From: Bacillota bacterium
GTDB lineage: Bacteria > Bacillota > Clostridia > Lachnospirales > Lachnospiraceae
Direction: 5' to 3'
DNA: 27,969 nucleotides
NCBI GenBank assembly: GCA_023399455.1
Contig: JAEWPN010000106.1
Span: forward strand, 1-27,969
The notes beneath the pieces are model-generated. The model worked only from the letters and a program-made list of their open reading frames with translations. It did no database searches and had not been told where the DNA came from. Made by a program: the position numbers and the translations under genes. Positions 1-7,609 of the stretch are shown here, one piece after another; the stretch's first letter is position 1, and each line of letters opens with the position of its first letter.

Positions 1-105
1 TAAACTTGGTATTTTCAGCCTTTTCAATACATGCAGTACCTCCGGTACTTTTAATATTTTCAATTCTGAAAAGTCAAATTTCCTCTTTCGATTCCTTCCT
101 CTCAT
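1..105 (-). CDS. Partial CDS, N-terminal 35 codons of an unknown protein
   Basis: An open frame begins with ATG at position 105 and stays open for 35 codons to the window edge, so the gene continues to the left. An AGGAG ribosome binding site lies about 10 bases upstream of the ATG. The visible N-terminus is short and very basic (MRGRNRKRKFDF), followed by a leucine/lysine-rich amphipathic stretch, with no signal peptide or membrane span yet. It follows the HlyD-like gene in the same direction with a gap of about 100 bases, so it may be the next gene of that operon. A partner of the fusion protein, such as an exporter subunit, would fit the position, but nothing in these 35 residues shows it. 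The frame could still be chance. Confidence 0.4.
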   Translation of the reverse strand, partial: MRGRNRKRKFDFSELKILKVPEVLHVLKRLKIPSL

Positions 106-205
106 TTATGGACTGCTCCTCATAAAAATGAATGTTTTTTATAACCACAATTATATCTGCCTTTTATTTAAGTATTGTTTGTAAATTGTGTCCAAACTGT
201 GAACA

Positions 206-1837
206 TTAATACCTGATAATTTCTCCTCCCTTTAATTCCTCCGTGGCTGAAACTATCACCTTACTATCTTTATTAATCGTCCCCTCCTCCAGTGCCGCGA
301 ATCTATCATTCTGATCCGTTACTTTTACGCTCACCTTTTCCGCATACAACTCTGCTCCCAGAATTCCCTCCTTTTCCTTTATCTCAAATACATAATATCT
401 TTCCTCTTCCTTATATAAAGCTTCTACCGGAATACACAACCCATGGAGCTCCCCCTGCACGCTTACGCTCATGGTTCCGGAAGCTCCCGGACTTGCCGCT
501 TTATCGGGCAGATTCATATATACATCATAGCTCCCCGGACTGGTATCACTTTCCTCAAGATAATCCACCGTCACTTCTAAACTGTTCTTACCTCCAAGCT
601 TGGCCACTGCCTCATCCCCCAGATTCACATACTTTTTCTGTTCCTTTTCCAAGGTTACTTTGAATCGGCAGGGAATCGTATCATCCGTGAGCAAAAGAGC
701 TGCCGTATCCGGTGTCCTGCCTCCCACCATAATAGGAATATCCGTAATAAATCCGCTTGTCTGAGCGGTAATCGTTCCTCCCTGCTTCATAATCTGCTTA
801 TATCCATCAAGATCTTCCTGCAAGGCTGCCAGCTCCAGCCGATTAATGGACAATGTGGAATCCGACTGTTCCGGTAAGAGGGTATCCTCCACTCCTCTTT
901 CTTCCTGCTTTAATGCGTTGTTTCTATCTACATAGGCATCCTCTCTGGCATCCCCCGCATCGTCTGCCGTTTCCTGAAGATTTTCGGTCTGATTCTTCCA
1001 GTTCTCATAGGCATTGTCCTCATCGCTGAAATTGGGCTCCGCCACCTTATTTCTTTCGTGAACTGTAAGCTCATCCTTCAAGTTATTCAACTGCGTTTTT
1101 GCCTCTTCAAGCGCTGTCTTTTCTTCCTCAGTTTTTGTTCCTTCCGTGGATTCCATATCCGTTACGATTCTTTCCTGCACAGTGATCTTATCGAGCAATT
1201 CATATTCCTTGTTCAGCCATGCGTTATATGCATCCCACGCCTTTTGCCTATCTTCGTTGGAGGTAACACTCACAGGATTCTCCAAATGATTTTGCAGGCT
1301 GCCGTCGGCTTTGCTCTTATCCCCCTCTGCCCGCTCTACTGCCGTACCGGTTTTACTGTCCGCAGATACGTAGTCCTCTCTTGCCCTCTGTTCTTCTAAT
1401 TGGCGTTTCTGCTCCTGCAGGGCTTGATTAGCCTGTAAATCGGAAATCTGGTAGTTTAATTTGGTTATTGCCGTTTCTTTTTCTTTTATTATTCTCTCCA
1501 AATCCTCAGTATCTACCTGAAACAGTGGCATTCCCTCTTCTATCCGGTCTCCCCTTTGTACAAAAATATTCTCTATCCGCAATCCCTCAATTACTGTTAC
1601 CGCCTGCCTGCCGCCTTCTACTGTAATACCTTCCGCCTCCACAATATGCTCCACATACTTCTTTTCAGGCGTATCGGTCTGCACCACCGGCAGACCTGAC
1701 ACATAGACACTTTTGGATATTATGGTACACAACCACATAAATATTAAAAATATGGCAAAAGCAATCACTCTTTTTTTGTAATTGCCGGTTTGTAAATTTG
1801 TATCTGCCAAATTTACCGGACTTTTCTTTTCATACAT
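206..1837 (-). CDS. HlyD/YknX-type membrane fusion (periplasmic adaptor-like) protein
   Basis: This 543-residue protein has one N-terminal membrane span (about residues 23-42) and the layout of membrane fusion proteins. A biotinyl/lipoyl-like half-motif (EGLRIENIFVQRGDRIEEGM, about 84-103) is followed by long charged coiled-coil segments (about 110-150, 200-260 and 325-350). The second lipoyl half and a beta-barrel come next, and the C-terminal part ends GGEIIRY. Such proteins normally assist an ABC or other exporter at the cell surface; in a Gram-positive cell they act outside the membrane without an outer-membrane channel. The start ATG at 1837 is preceded by AGAGGT. The gene lies 28 bases after the second sugar-type permease gene, so it is probably co-transcribed with it, which is an odd partner for an import system. 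The coiled-coil section is long and rich in E, K and D. The family call is fairly sure; the substrate is unknown. Confidence 0.8.
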   Translation of the reverse strand: MYEKKSPVNLADTNLQTGNYKKRVIAFAIFLIFMWLCTIISKSVYVSGLPVVQTDTPEKKYVEHIVEAEGITVEGGRQAVTVIEGLRIENIFVQRGDRIEEGMPLFQVDTEDLERIIKEKETAITKLNYQISDLQANQALQEQKRQLEEQRAREDYVSADSKTGTAVERAEGDKSKADGSLQNHLENPVSVTSNEDRQKAWDAYNAWLNKEYELLDKITVQERIVTDMESTEGTKTEEEKTALEEAKTQLNNLKDELTVHERNKVAEPNFSDEDNAYENWKNQTENLQETADDAGDAREDAYVDRNNALKQEERGVEDTLLPEQSDSTLSINRLELAALQEDLDGYKQIMKQGGTITAQTSGFITDIPIMVGGRTPDTAALLLTDDTIPCRFKVTLEKEQKKYVNLGDEAVAKLGGKNSLEVTVDYLEESDTSPGSYDVYMNLPDKAASPGASGTMSVSVQGELHGLCIPVEALYKEEERYYVFEIKEKEGILGAELYAEKVSVKVTDQNDRFAALEEGTINKDSKVIVSATEELKGGEIIRY

Positions 1838-1865
1838 ATTTCATCTACCTCTATCCAAATATTCC

Positions 1866-2735
1866 CTACGCTTTTAACCCCGAATAAATGATGCCTTGTT
1901 CCAGATAATCCTGACCTGTCATAAATACGAATACCGACGGCAGCAGCATCAATAAGGAAGCGAAGAATGCATACCCCGCTTGGTCCCACGTAATTTCAGG
2001 CAAATAAAGCGACAACGGCCAAAGCGACTTATCCTCCAGGAAAGCCATAGGCTGTTCCATCATATTCCAATACTCCAAAAAACCTAACACCATGGCCGAA
2101 AGCATACCGCCTTTTCCCAACGGAAGACCTATTTTCCAAAAAATGTATTCTTCTCTTGCTCCGTCCATTCTTGCTGCCTCTAACAGTTCTATTGGAATTG
2201 TCCGAAAACCTCCATAGGTAAGAAAAATAGGAAATGTATTAAAAACTGCCGGCAAAATCACTGCCATATGAGTGTCCAAAAGAGAAAAACTGTTCATCAC
2301 AAGATAGCTGGACAGCATTGTTACCTGAAAAGGCAGAAGCATCAGCACGATATAAAGAGCAAAAAGCATCTTGCTGCCCTTTATCCTGTACACGGCAAAT
2401 GCCCATGCAGCAGGCACTCCCACCAGCAGCTGGCCTGCTAAAATTAATGTTACCAATTTCATAGAGTTCCAGAACAATACAAAAAACTGCGGTGTAAAAA
2501 ACAGCAGTTTTGCGTAATTTGAAAAAGTCGGATAGTCAGGAATAATCTTCCATGAGATAAACCCGGTACCATTCGAAAGAACCGGCGAAAGATAATCCTT
2601 TAATTCATTACTTCCCATAACTGATCCTGTTACCAATAAAAGGATAGGAATGCATACAAAAATGCCCGGCAAAAGAAGTATCACTGTCGTCACTGCCCTT
2701 ATTGCCATTCCTTTTATCCTTCGTGCCTCTCTCAT
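1866..2735 (-). CDS. Sugar-type ABC transporter permease, MalG-like
   Basis: This 289-residue integral membrane protein of the carbohydrate ABC permease family has about six hydrophobic spans. The cytoplasmic EAA loop, which docks the ATPase, is clear at about residues 185-210 (EAARMDGAREEYIFWKIGLP). Length and motif placement fit MalG-type subunits, which form a heterodimeric channel with a MalF-type partner. The upstream gene encodes that partner; its stop codon overlaps the AAAGGAGTG ribosome binding site of this gene, so translation is probably coupled. No ATPase is encoded next to it. In many Bacillota a shared MsmK/UgpC-type ATPase encoded elsewhere serves such permeases. The substrate cannot be read from the sequence: a saccharide is the family default, but the unusual binding protein and fusion protein in this cluster leave it open. 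Confidence 0.88.
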   Translation of the reverse strand: MREARRIKGMAIRAVTTVILLLPGIFVCIPILLLVTGSVMGSNELKDYLSPVLSNGTGFISWKIIPDYPTFSNYAKLLFFTPQFFVLFWNSMKLVTLILAGQLLVGVPAAWAFAVYRIKGSKMLFALYIVLMLLPFQVTMLSSYLVMNSFSLLDTHMAVILPAVFNTFPIFLTYGGFRTIPIELLEAARMDGAREEYIFWKIGLPLGKGGMLSAMVLGFLEYWNMMEQPMAFLEDKSLWPLSLYLPEITWDQAGYAFFASLLMLLPSVFVFMTGQDYLEQGIIYSGLKA

Positions 2736-2742
2736 ACTTTTT

Positions 2743-3627
2743 TCACTCCTTTTTGTCCCAAAAATATTGTAACAGCATAATTACCAGGAACAGAAAGCCC
2801 CCTACACATACCGCCGCCGCTGCCATTTTATCAAATTCCATATTTACGAACCAGTTACCCAACAGATGCTGGAGCAAATAAATATCCTGTGCCGGATAGG
2901 CGCCTGCTACCAGATAGGCCTCTCTGTAAATCTTAAAGGAGTTTAAAAAGGAAAGAATTACTATCGTATAAACGCTTCCTTTAAGATTCGGTAGAACAAT
3001 ATGAATAAAACACTGCAAGCCGTTGGCTCCATCTACTTCGGCAGCCTCTAAGAGCGCGTTGGGTATCCCCAGTAATCCGGCCAGCCACAAAATTACTGTG
3101 TATCCCGTATTTTTCCAGATATAACTAAATACCAATACCCAGAAAGCCGCTCCGCCTCCAATATAATCCGTATGAACCTCTCCCCAAAGCCCTGTCCATT
3201 CTCCCAGGCGGCTTAAGTATAAATTCAGGAACCCCTGCTTATAAAAAAACAGCTTCCAAACGATGACCACTGCTGCCGTAGGCATAGCGAGCGGAAACAG
3301 ATATAAAGACTTTACGATTCCGGCTTCCTTTAGCCGGGAAAGGGGCACTGCGATAAGAAGCCCAATTATTGTGAGCAGCGGGATGCAAACTCCCGTAAAA
3401 CGTAATGTGTTTTTTACCGCCAGCAAAAATGCCCGATTACCAAAAATGGTCTTATAATTTTCAATACCGTTAAATTGGCCGGTGACCGCCGTCGTAAATG
3501 ACCTTCCGAATACATCGAAAAAGGGCAGTATGACAAACAGAAGCACACCCGACAGGCTAAATACCAGGAACCGGAGGAAAGCCCTCCGCTCCCTGACCGC
3601 CCTTTTGTAGGTTCTATATTCCTTCAC
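2743..3627 (-). CDS. Sugar-type ABC transporter permease, MalF-like
   Basis: This 294-residue membrane protein with about six spans pairs with the downstream MalG-like subunit. The EAA motif reads EAAEVDGANGLQCFIHIVLP in the C-terminal half. The start is GTG at 3627, supported by GGAGG five bases upstream; no ATG in frame has a comparable site. The basic N-terminus (KEYRTYKRAVRERR) precedes the first span, typical for the family. The gene follows the large binding-protein gene by about 62 bases. That gap contains a small CCGGAT/GTCCGG inverted repeat, which might tune the ratio of binding protein to permease. No ATPase gene accompanies it. Identification as an importer permease is firm; the cargo is not. 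Confidence 0.88.
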   Translation of the reverse strand: MKEYRTYKRAVRERRAFLRFLVFSLSGVLLFVILPFFDVFGRSFTTAVTGQFNGIENYKTIFGNRAFLLAVKNTLRFTGVCIPLLTIIGLLIAVPLSRLKEAGIVKSLYLFPLAMPTAAVVIVWKLFFYKQGFLNLYLSRLGEWTGLWGEVHTDYIGGGAAFWVLVFSYIWKNTGYTVILWLAGLLGIPNALLEAAEVDGANGLQCFIHIVLPNLKGSVYTIVILSFLNSFKIYREAYLVAGAYPAQDIYLLQHLLGNWFVNMEFDKMAAAAVCVGGFLFLVIMLLQYFWDKKE

Positions 3628-3689
3628 CGCTTCCTCCAGTTATTCTCTAAGAATTATCCTCTCCGGATACGAAATCCTGTCCGGCAGCT

Positions 3690-6068
3690 TTATTCTGCCA
3701 TGTAAATAGCCACCTTTTCCACAATGGCGCTTACCGCTTCCTCCAGACTCTTGCTTCCCTGTATGTAATTGACTCCTTCCTCACACACCGCATCCTCCAG
3801 CACACTATCCTTCACATAGGGAGTATCGGCATTAGCCATCCAGTCTCTCAGCTTTTGAAGCTGTTCTTCATCCACCCAGTAAACATCCATAGAAACCATC
3901 ATCCCATCTTCGTCGGACATTGCGAGTGAACCGTATAACCCGTCTTCTTCCAGATATTCTTCATTCGGTACAAAGCTTTCCTCGAAAGCCGCTTTATTTA
4001 CCGCAAGCCCTTTAAACAGAGATGACTGGTTTTCCTTTCCTAAAAGGACTTTAAGCAGCTCCTGTGCCATTTCCGTATTGGCAGAGGCCGCACTGATTCC
4101 TACGAGCGTTTTGGGAATGAACACGTCCGTACTCTGCCCGCTTAACGGAAGAAGCACACTATCCTCAAAGCCATTCACCCGATGCACGGAATTGAGTGAT
4201 GCATAGCTGTAGGAATTGGATAAAGTTCCGAGTACGATACGGGTACTTCCTCCTATGTAGCTCATTTCATCCGTAATGCCGAAATAATCCCCCTCTGCTC
4301 TGGTCGTTCCGTATTCCGTCATATAATAATCATCTACACTGTTGTATCGATCAATGTCTTTCTCCAATGCACCTTCCATCTGGGTGTCATACATTTTCTT
4401 TGCTCCCTTCAAAAATTCTGAAACAGCAACTTCCTCTAACGCTCCGCTCTCCGTTTTCCATGCAGGCGCTGAAACCATGGATAAAAGCCGTATCCATGCG
4501 CTCTCCGAATAGATATCCAACAGACCGCCATCCGGATTGTCCCTACGGAGCGCTTCCATTGCGGCAGCAAGGCTTTCCATATTATTTATCTCTGTTACAT
4601 ATTTCTCCTTCCCCAATACCAGTGGAAGCTGTACCTCACAAGGAATGGTATAAATCCCGCCGTTCTTCTTAAATGCGTCCACAATATTGGTAAACAACTG
4701 CGCATCCCCTGTCATGCCCTCCAGACAAAAGCTTAAATCAAGCAGCATACCTTTTTCGATATAGGAATCCACCGGCATATTATCCATTACAAATAAATCC
4801 GGACCTTCTCCCGCCATAATCTGCGTATTCAGCTTCTTTAAGGCATCTTCTCTTGTAACGGAGTTATTATCATCTATCCCAACCTCATACTCAATGAAAA
4901 CATCCGGGTTATTTGTCTGATATATGGAAATTGCCTGACGCATAGTGTCACTTTCCTTTAAACTGTAAACCGTTAGCTTTTCACTGGGCACGGAAGGTAT
5001 CTCCGAATTGTAAACATAATGTACCAGCTTACCGCCTGAAAACAGAGTTAGAAATTCGTTATTTTCCAGCGCGACCATACCAATTAAGCCGTTGGCAGGA
5101 TTGCTGAAGCTGGACAGACTTCCGTCAATGACCTGCTCTATGGCACTTCCCCCAAGTACATGCCGGTGCAGCCCTTGTTTCCCCGCCATGTACAGAACCC
5201 CTTCTTCTCCGGTGAAAAAGTAAAAGTCATATGTACCAGACCCATTTACTCCCCTTTCCGGATAATTCTCCATAATAAAATCGCTTAGAACCTCATCCTC
5301 CATATATTCTTCTTTGTCCATATCATAAATCAATATCCCATTTTCAAATGAGTTGCCGTCTATCAGCATAAGATTATCTTGAATCCTTATCATCTCAGGC
5401 CGTCCGTCCACCGTAAGAAATTTTTCACTGCTTCCATCCTCCTTCACCTCATAAATAGTGTCGCCCAGGGTGGTTACAAAAACTCTGCCGGAATCACTGA
5501 CCCATATACCATATGGATACTTCTCATCTTCCGTTAAAGAAAACTGTGCTTCCATCTGAGTTTTGTCCGGCTTTATTATCATACATACAGGATTGAGTTC
5601 AAATTCCTTATCTTCCGACTCCTGTTCTTCTTTTTCTTCTGAATCACCATCATGATAAATAACGCCGGTAGTCCCATCTTTACCTATTGCAATATCCATG
5701 ATATAAGTGTCCCTAGCATCCAGTACGCTAAACCAGTCTGCCTCTTTGGGGTTCCATGTAAGACCGTTATCTTCGGATACAATCTGTCCCATATAATAAT
5801 CTGCAATGATGAGCTTTCCGTCGGACATTTTTTCGATGCTGTCCGACCGTTCGCAATATTCTGACAAATCTGTCACATTTTCTACGTACCGCCCCATCCC
5901 GGTGCTGCCTTCTCCGGTGGCTGGTGCGTCATTATCTATTACCTTCTCCTGACCGGTATTATTGCTGCTGTTCGTTTCCGCCGTACTTTGGCAGCCCGTA
6001 GCCAAAATGGTCATTGTTCCAACCAGAAACATACTCATCAGCCTTTTTATCAAAGAATTCTTTTTCAT
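3690..6068 (-). CDS. Large solute-binding lipoprotein: propeller-like N-half fused to a family 1-type binding domain
   Basis: The protein has 792 residues, about twice the usual length of a sugar-binding protein. A lipoprotein signal ends in ATGC with the lipidated Cys at residue 26, so it should be anchored outside the membrane. Residues about 75-355 consist of repeated short beta-rich units with an Asp-box (SEDNGLTW, 98-105), suggesting a BNR/propeller-like sensor or ligand domain. Residues about 364-790 resemble extracellular solute-binding proteins: a start like LTVYSLKESDTMRQAI, then LKKLNTQIMAGEGPDLFVMD and a conserved run typical of the family. The start ATG has GGGAGAA upstream. It lies between a small lipoprotein gene and the MalF-like gene, so it is presumably the receptor of this importer. 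The propeller half could bind a polymer or a cell-wall ligand; that is inference. The solute-binding call is firm, the propeller call moderate. Confidence 0.82.
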   Translation of the reverse strand: MKKNSLIKRLMSMFLVGTMTILATGCQSTAETNSSNNTGQEKVIDNDAPATGEGSTGMGRYVENVTDLSEYCERSDSIEKMSDGKLIIADYYMGQIVSEDNGLTWNPKEADWFSVLDARDTYIMDIAIGKDGTTGVIYHDGDSEEKEEQESEDKEFELNPVCMIIKPDKTQMEAQFSLTEDEKYPYGIWVSDSGRVFVTTLGDTIYEVKEDGSSEKFLTVDGRPEMIRIQDNLMLIDGNSFENGILIYDMDKEEYMEDEVLSDFIMENYPERGVNGSGTYDFYFFTGEEGVLYMAGKQGLHRHVLGGSAIEQVIDGSLSSFSNPANGLIGMVALENNEFLTLFSGGKLVHYVYNSEIPSVPSEKLTVYSLKESDTMRQAISIYQTNNPDVFIEYEVGIDDNNSVTREDALKKLNTQIMAGEGPDLFVMDNMPVDSYIEKGMLLDLSFCLEGMTGDAQLFTNIVDAFKKNGGIYTIPCEVQLPLVLGKEKYVTEINNMESLAAAMEALRRDNPDGGLLDIYSESAWIRLLSMVSAPAWKTESGALEEVAVSEFLKGAKKMYDTQMEGALEKDIDRYNSVDDYYMTEYGTTRAEGDYFGITDEMSYIGGSTRIVLGTLSNSYSYASLNSVHRVNGFEDSVLLPLSGQSTDVFIPKTLVGISAASANTEMAQELLKVLLGKENQSSLFKGLAVNKAAFEESFVPNEEYLEEDGLYGSLAMSDEDGMMVSMDVYWVDEEQLQKLRDWMANADTPYVKDSVLEDAVCEEGVNYIQGSKSLEEAVSAIVEKVAIYMAE

Positions 6069-6097
6069 TACTATTCTCCCTATTATTCCAGCTTTTC

Positions 6098-6727
6098 TTA
6101 TTTCACTTCATTGATGGATATATAATCCGCATAGAAATCATTTCCGTCCCAATTGCCTGTCATATGCAAAATCATGCCCGTTTTAATGTCCTCAAAAGCT
6201 CCTTCTCTGCTTTCTACATTCCCTCCCCCATCTCTGATTATATTAAATTCATACTGCGCGCCGTCATTAAAATATATACTCAATATATTTTCATCTCCAT
6301 CCTCAGAAACAGACGACACGGCAACCAGGCCACCATCTCCCATATCCATGGTAAATATCTGACCGACCGTTACCTTACTATCTCCAACACTTTTTACCAT
6401 ACCGCTTAGTTCTGCCTTCACACTTTGACTGCCGGAATTGTTTTCCGTGTTATTCTCCAGCGTTTTCGCTTCCGTATCTATATCTTTTGCTTTTGTATCT
6501 GTATCTTCTGCTTCTGTATCTTCTTTTTCAGGTATATCTTCTTCTGTATCTGCATTAATATCTTCTGTTTTACTATCCTGCGTTCCATTATCTTCTGTTT
6601 TCACCGGCACTTCATCTTCTACGATTTCCGCTTCAAGAGGTGCAGCTTCTTCCTGCTTACCTTGGCAGCCCGCAGTCAGACAAAGCGCTGCGGCCATCAG
6701 CCCTATCATAAGAATCTTCTTTTTCAT
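6098..6727 (-). CDS. Small acidic lipoprotein of unknown function
   Basis: The protein has 209 residues when started at the ATG at 6727, which has AAGGAGAA six bases upstream; an in-frame ATG at 6757 lacks such a site. The signal peptide ends in LTAGC, so it is a predicted lipoprotein. After the Cys comes a low-complexity linker of about 80 residues rich in E, D, T and K (repeats like TEDINADTEED, DTEAEDTDTKAKDIDTEAK). The C-terminal half is a compact beta-rich domain of about 100 residues (starting AELSGMVKSVGDSKVTV, ending FYADYISINEVK) that could be an OB-like fold. It is the first gene of the minus-strand cluster and directly downstream of the operator-bearing promoter. A sensor or accessory role for the adjacent transporter or the divergent kinase is plausible but not shown. 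I do not recognise the family. Confidence 0.75.
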   Translation of the reverse strand: MKKKILMIGLMAAALCLTAGCQGKQEEAAPLEAEIVEDEVPVKTEDNGTQDSKTEDINADTEEDIPEKEDTEAEDTDTKAKDIDTEAKTLENNTENNSGSQSVKAELSGMVKSVGDSKVTVGQIFTMDMGDGGLVAVSSVSEDGDENILSIYFNDGAQYEFNIIRDGGGNVESREGAFEDIKTGMILHMTGNWDGNDFYADYISINEVK

Positions 6728-6768
6728 TGCTATTTCTCCTTCTTCATTTATAATCAATCGGTATACTC

Positions 6769-6802
6769 ATCATAACAGAGCATTCTCTAAAGTATCTCTA
6801 AG
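6769..6802 (-). promoter_or_regulatory. Predicted regulator-bound promoter of the lipoprotein/transporter cluster
   Basis: Read on the minus strand, two 8-base boxes, CTTAGAGA (6802-6795) and TTTAGAGA (6791-6784), repeat with an 11-base period. After nine bases comes a -10-like TATGAT (6774-6769). Tandem boxes one helical turn apart in place of a -35 are typical of promoters activated by OmpR/PhoB-family regulators. The same layout occurs facing the other way at 6849-6882, so the regulator encoded at 6923 is the natural candidate. Confidence 0.6.
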
Positions 6803-6848
6803 GATAAAATTATTTAGATTCAGGCTTTCCTCATATGGGAATATAAAT

Positions 6849-6882
6849 TTTAGAGAATATTTAAAGATTTCTATGGTACTAT
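6849..6882 (+). promoter_or_regulatory. Predicted regulator-bound promoter of the two-component operon
   Basis: Boxes TTTAGAGA (6849-6856) and TTTAAAGA (6860-6867) repeat with an 11-base period, followed after nine bases by TACTAT (6877-6882) as a candidate -10. The start codon of the regulator gene lies 40 bases downstream, behind AAGAGGT. The geometry equals that of the divergent unit at 6769-6802, which argues for autoregulation by the OmpR-type regulator. Confidence 0.55.
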
Positions 6883-6922
6883 GGTAATAGTATTTGCATC
6901 CTAATTAAGAGGTCATATCAAT

Positions 6923-7609
6923 ATGAGAATTTTACTTGCCGAAGACGATACAAACTTAAACCATACACTTTCCTATCAGCTAAATGTTCAAGGTTTTATG
7001 GTAGATTCCTGTTTTGACGGGGAAGAAGCACTATTTCTGGCTAAAGAGAATATTCATGATGTCATCCTGCTTGACCGTATGCTTCCCACTATGGAAGGCA
7101 CCGAGATTCTGCAGGACTTGCGCAGAGAAGGCATTACCATTCCGGTAATACTAATAACCGCTCTTGGAGCACTGCCCGACAAGGTAGAGGGATTGAATAT
7201 GGGCGCGGATGATTATTTGGTCAAGCCCTTCGCCTTTGAAGAGCTTCTGGCCAGGATTTACTGCGTAACGAGACGCTCTCCTATCCTTGCTAATGATAAT
7301 AAATTTATTTTGTCCGATATTACTTACTCTACTGAAGAAAATATTTTGACCGGTCCAAAGGGAAACTGTTCCCTTTCCAAAAGAGAAGGCACTTTGCTGG
7401 AAGTCTTTTTACGAAATCAAGGGCAGACTCTTTCCAGAAATACGCTGTTACTAAAGGTATGGGGCCCGGATAGCGATGTGGAAGACGGGAATCTGGATAA
7501 TTATATCCATTTTTTACGCAGACGGCTTATGACGATCGGAAGCAGGCTCCAAATCAAGACGATTCGGGGAATAGGCTACTGTCTGAAGGAAGGAACAGCA
7601 TATGTTTAA
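6923..7609 (+). CDS. OmpR-family response regulator
   Basis: This 228-residue cytoplasmic DNA-binding regulator has a receiver domain (1-115) with the acidic pocket EDD at 7-9, phosphoacceptor Asp51 (LLDRMLP) and Lys101 (DDYLVKPF). The C-terminal winged helix (about 125-225) includes the usual SKREGTLLEVFLRNQG and TIRGIGYCL elements. Full length and all key residues are present. The gene overlaps the next gene by eight bases, so regulator and kinase are translationally coupled. Twin 11-base-period boxes upstream suggest that it activates its own operon and the divergent transporter cluster. The signal sensed is unknown. The family call is certain; the exact subgroup is not. Confidence 0.95.
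   Translation: MRILLAEDDTNLNHTLSYQLNVQGFMVDSCFDGEEALFLAKENIHDVILLDRMLPTMEGTEILQDLRREGITIPVILITALGALPDKVEGLNMGADDYLVKPFAFEELLARIYCVTRRSPILANDNKFILSDITYSTEENILTGPKGNCSLSKREGTLLEVFLRNQGQTLSRNTLLLKVWGPDSDVEDGNLDNYIHFLRRRLMTIGSRLQIKTIRGIGYCLKEGTAYV

Noticed and set aside
106..205. A promoter with TATAAT before the left-edge gene
   Set aside because: A TATAAT is present on the minus strand but no acceptable -35 stands at 16-18 bases, so read-through from the upstream operon is equally likely.
6425..6887. Two long plus-strand frames opposite the acidic lipoprotein gene
   Set aside because: They mirror the low-complexity E/D/T-rich linker, giving Ser/Phe/Cys-rich nonsense; the minus-strand frame has a signal peptide and ribosome binding site.
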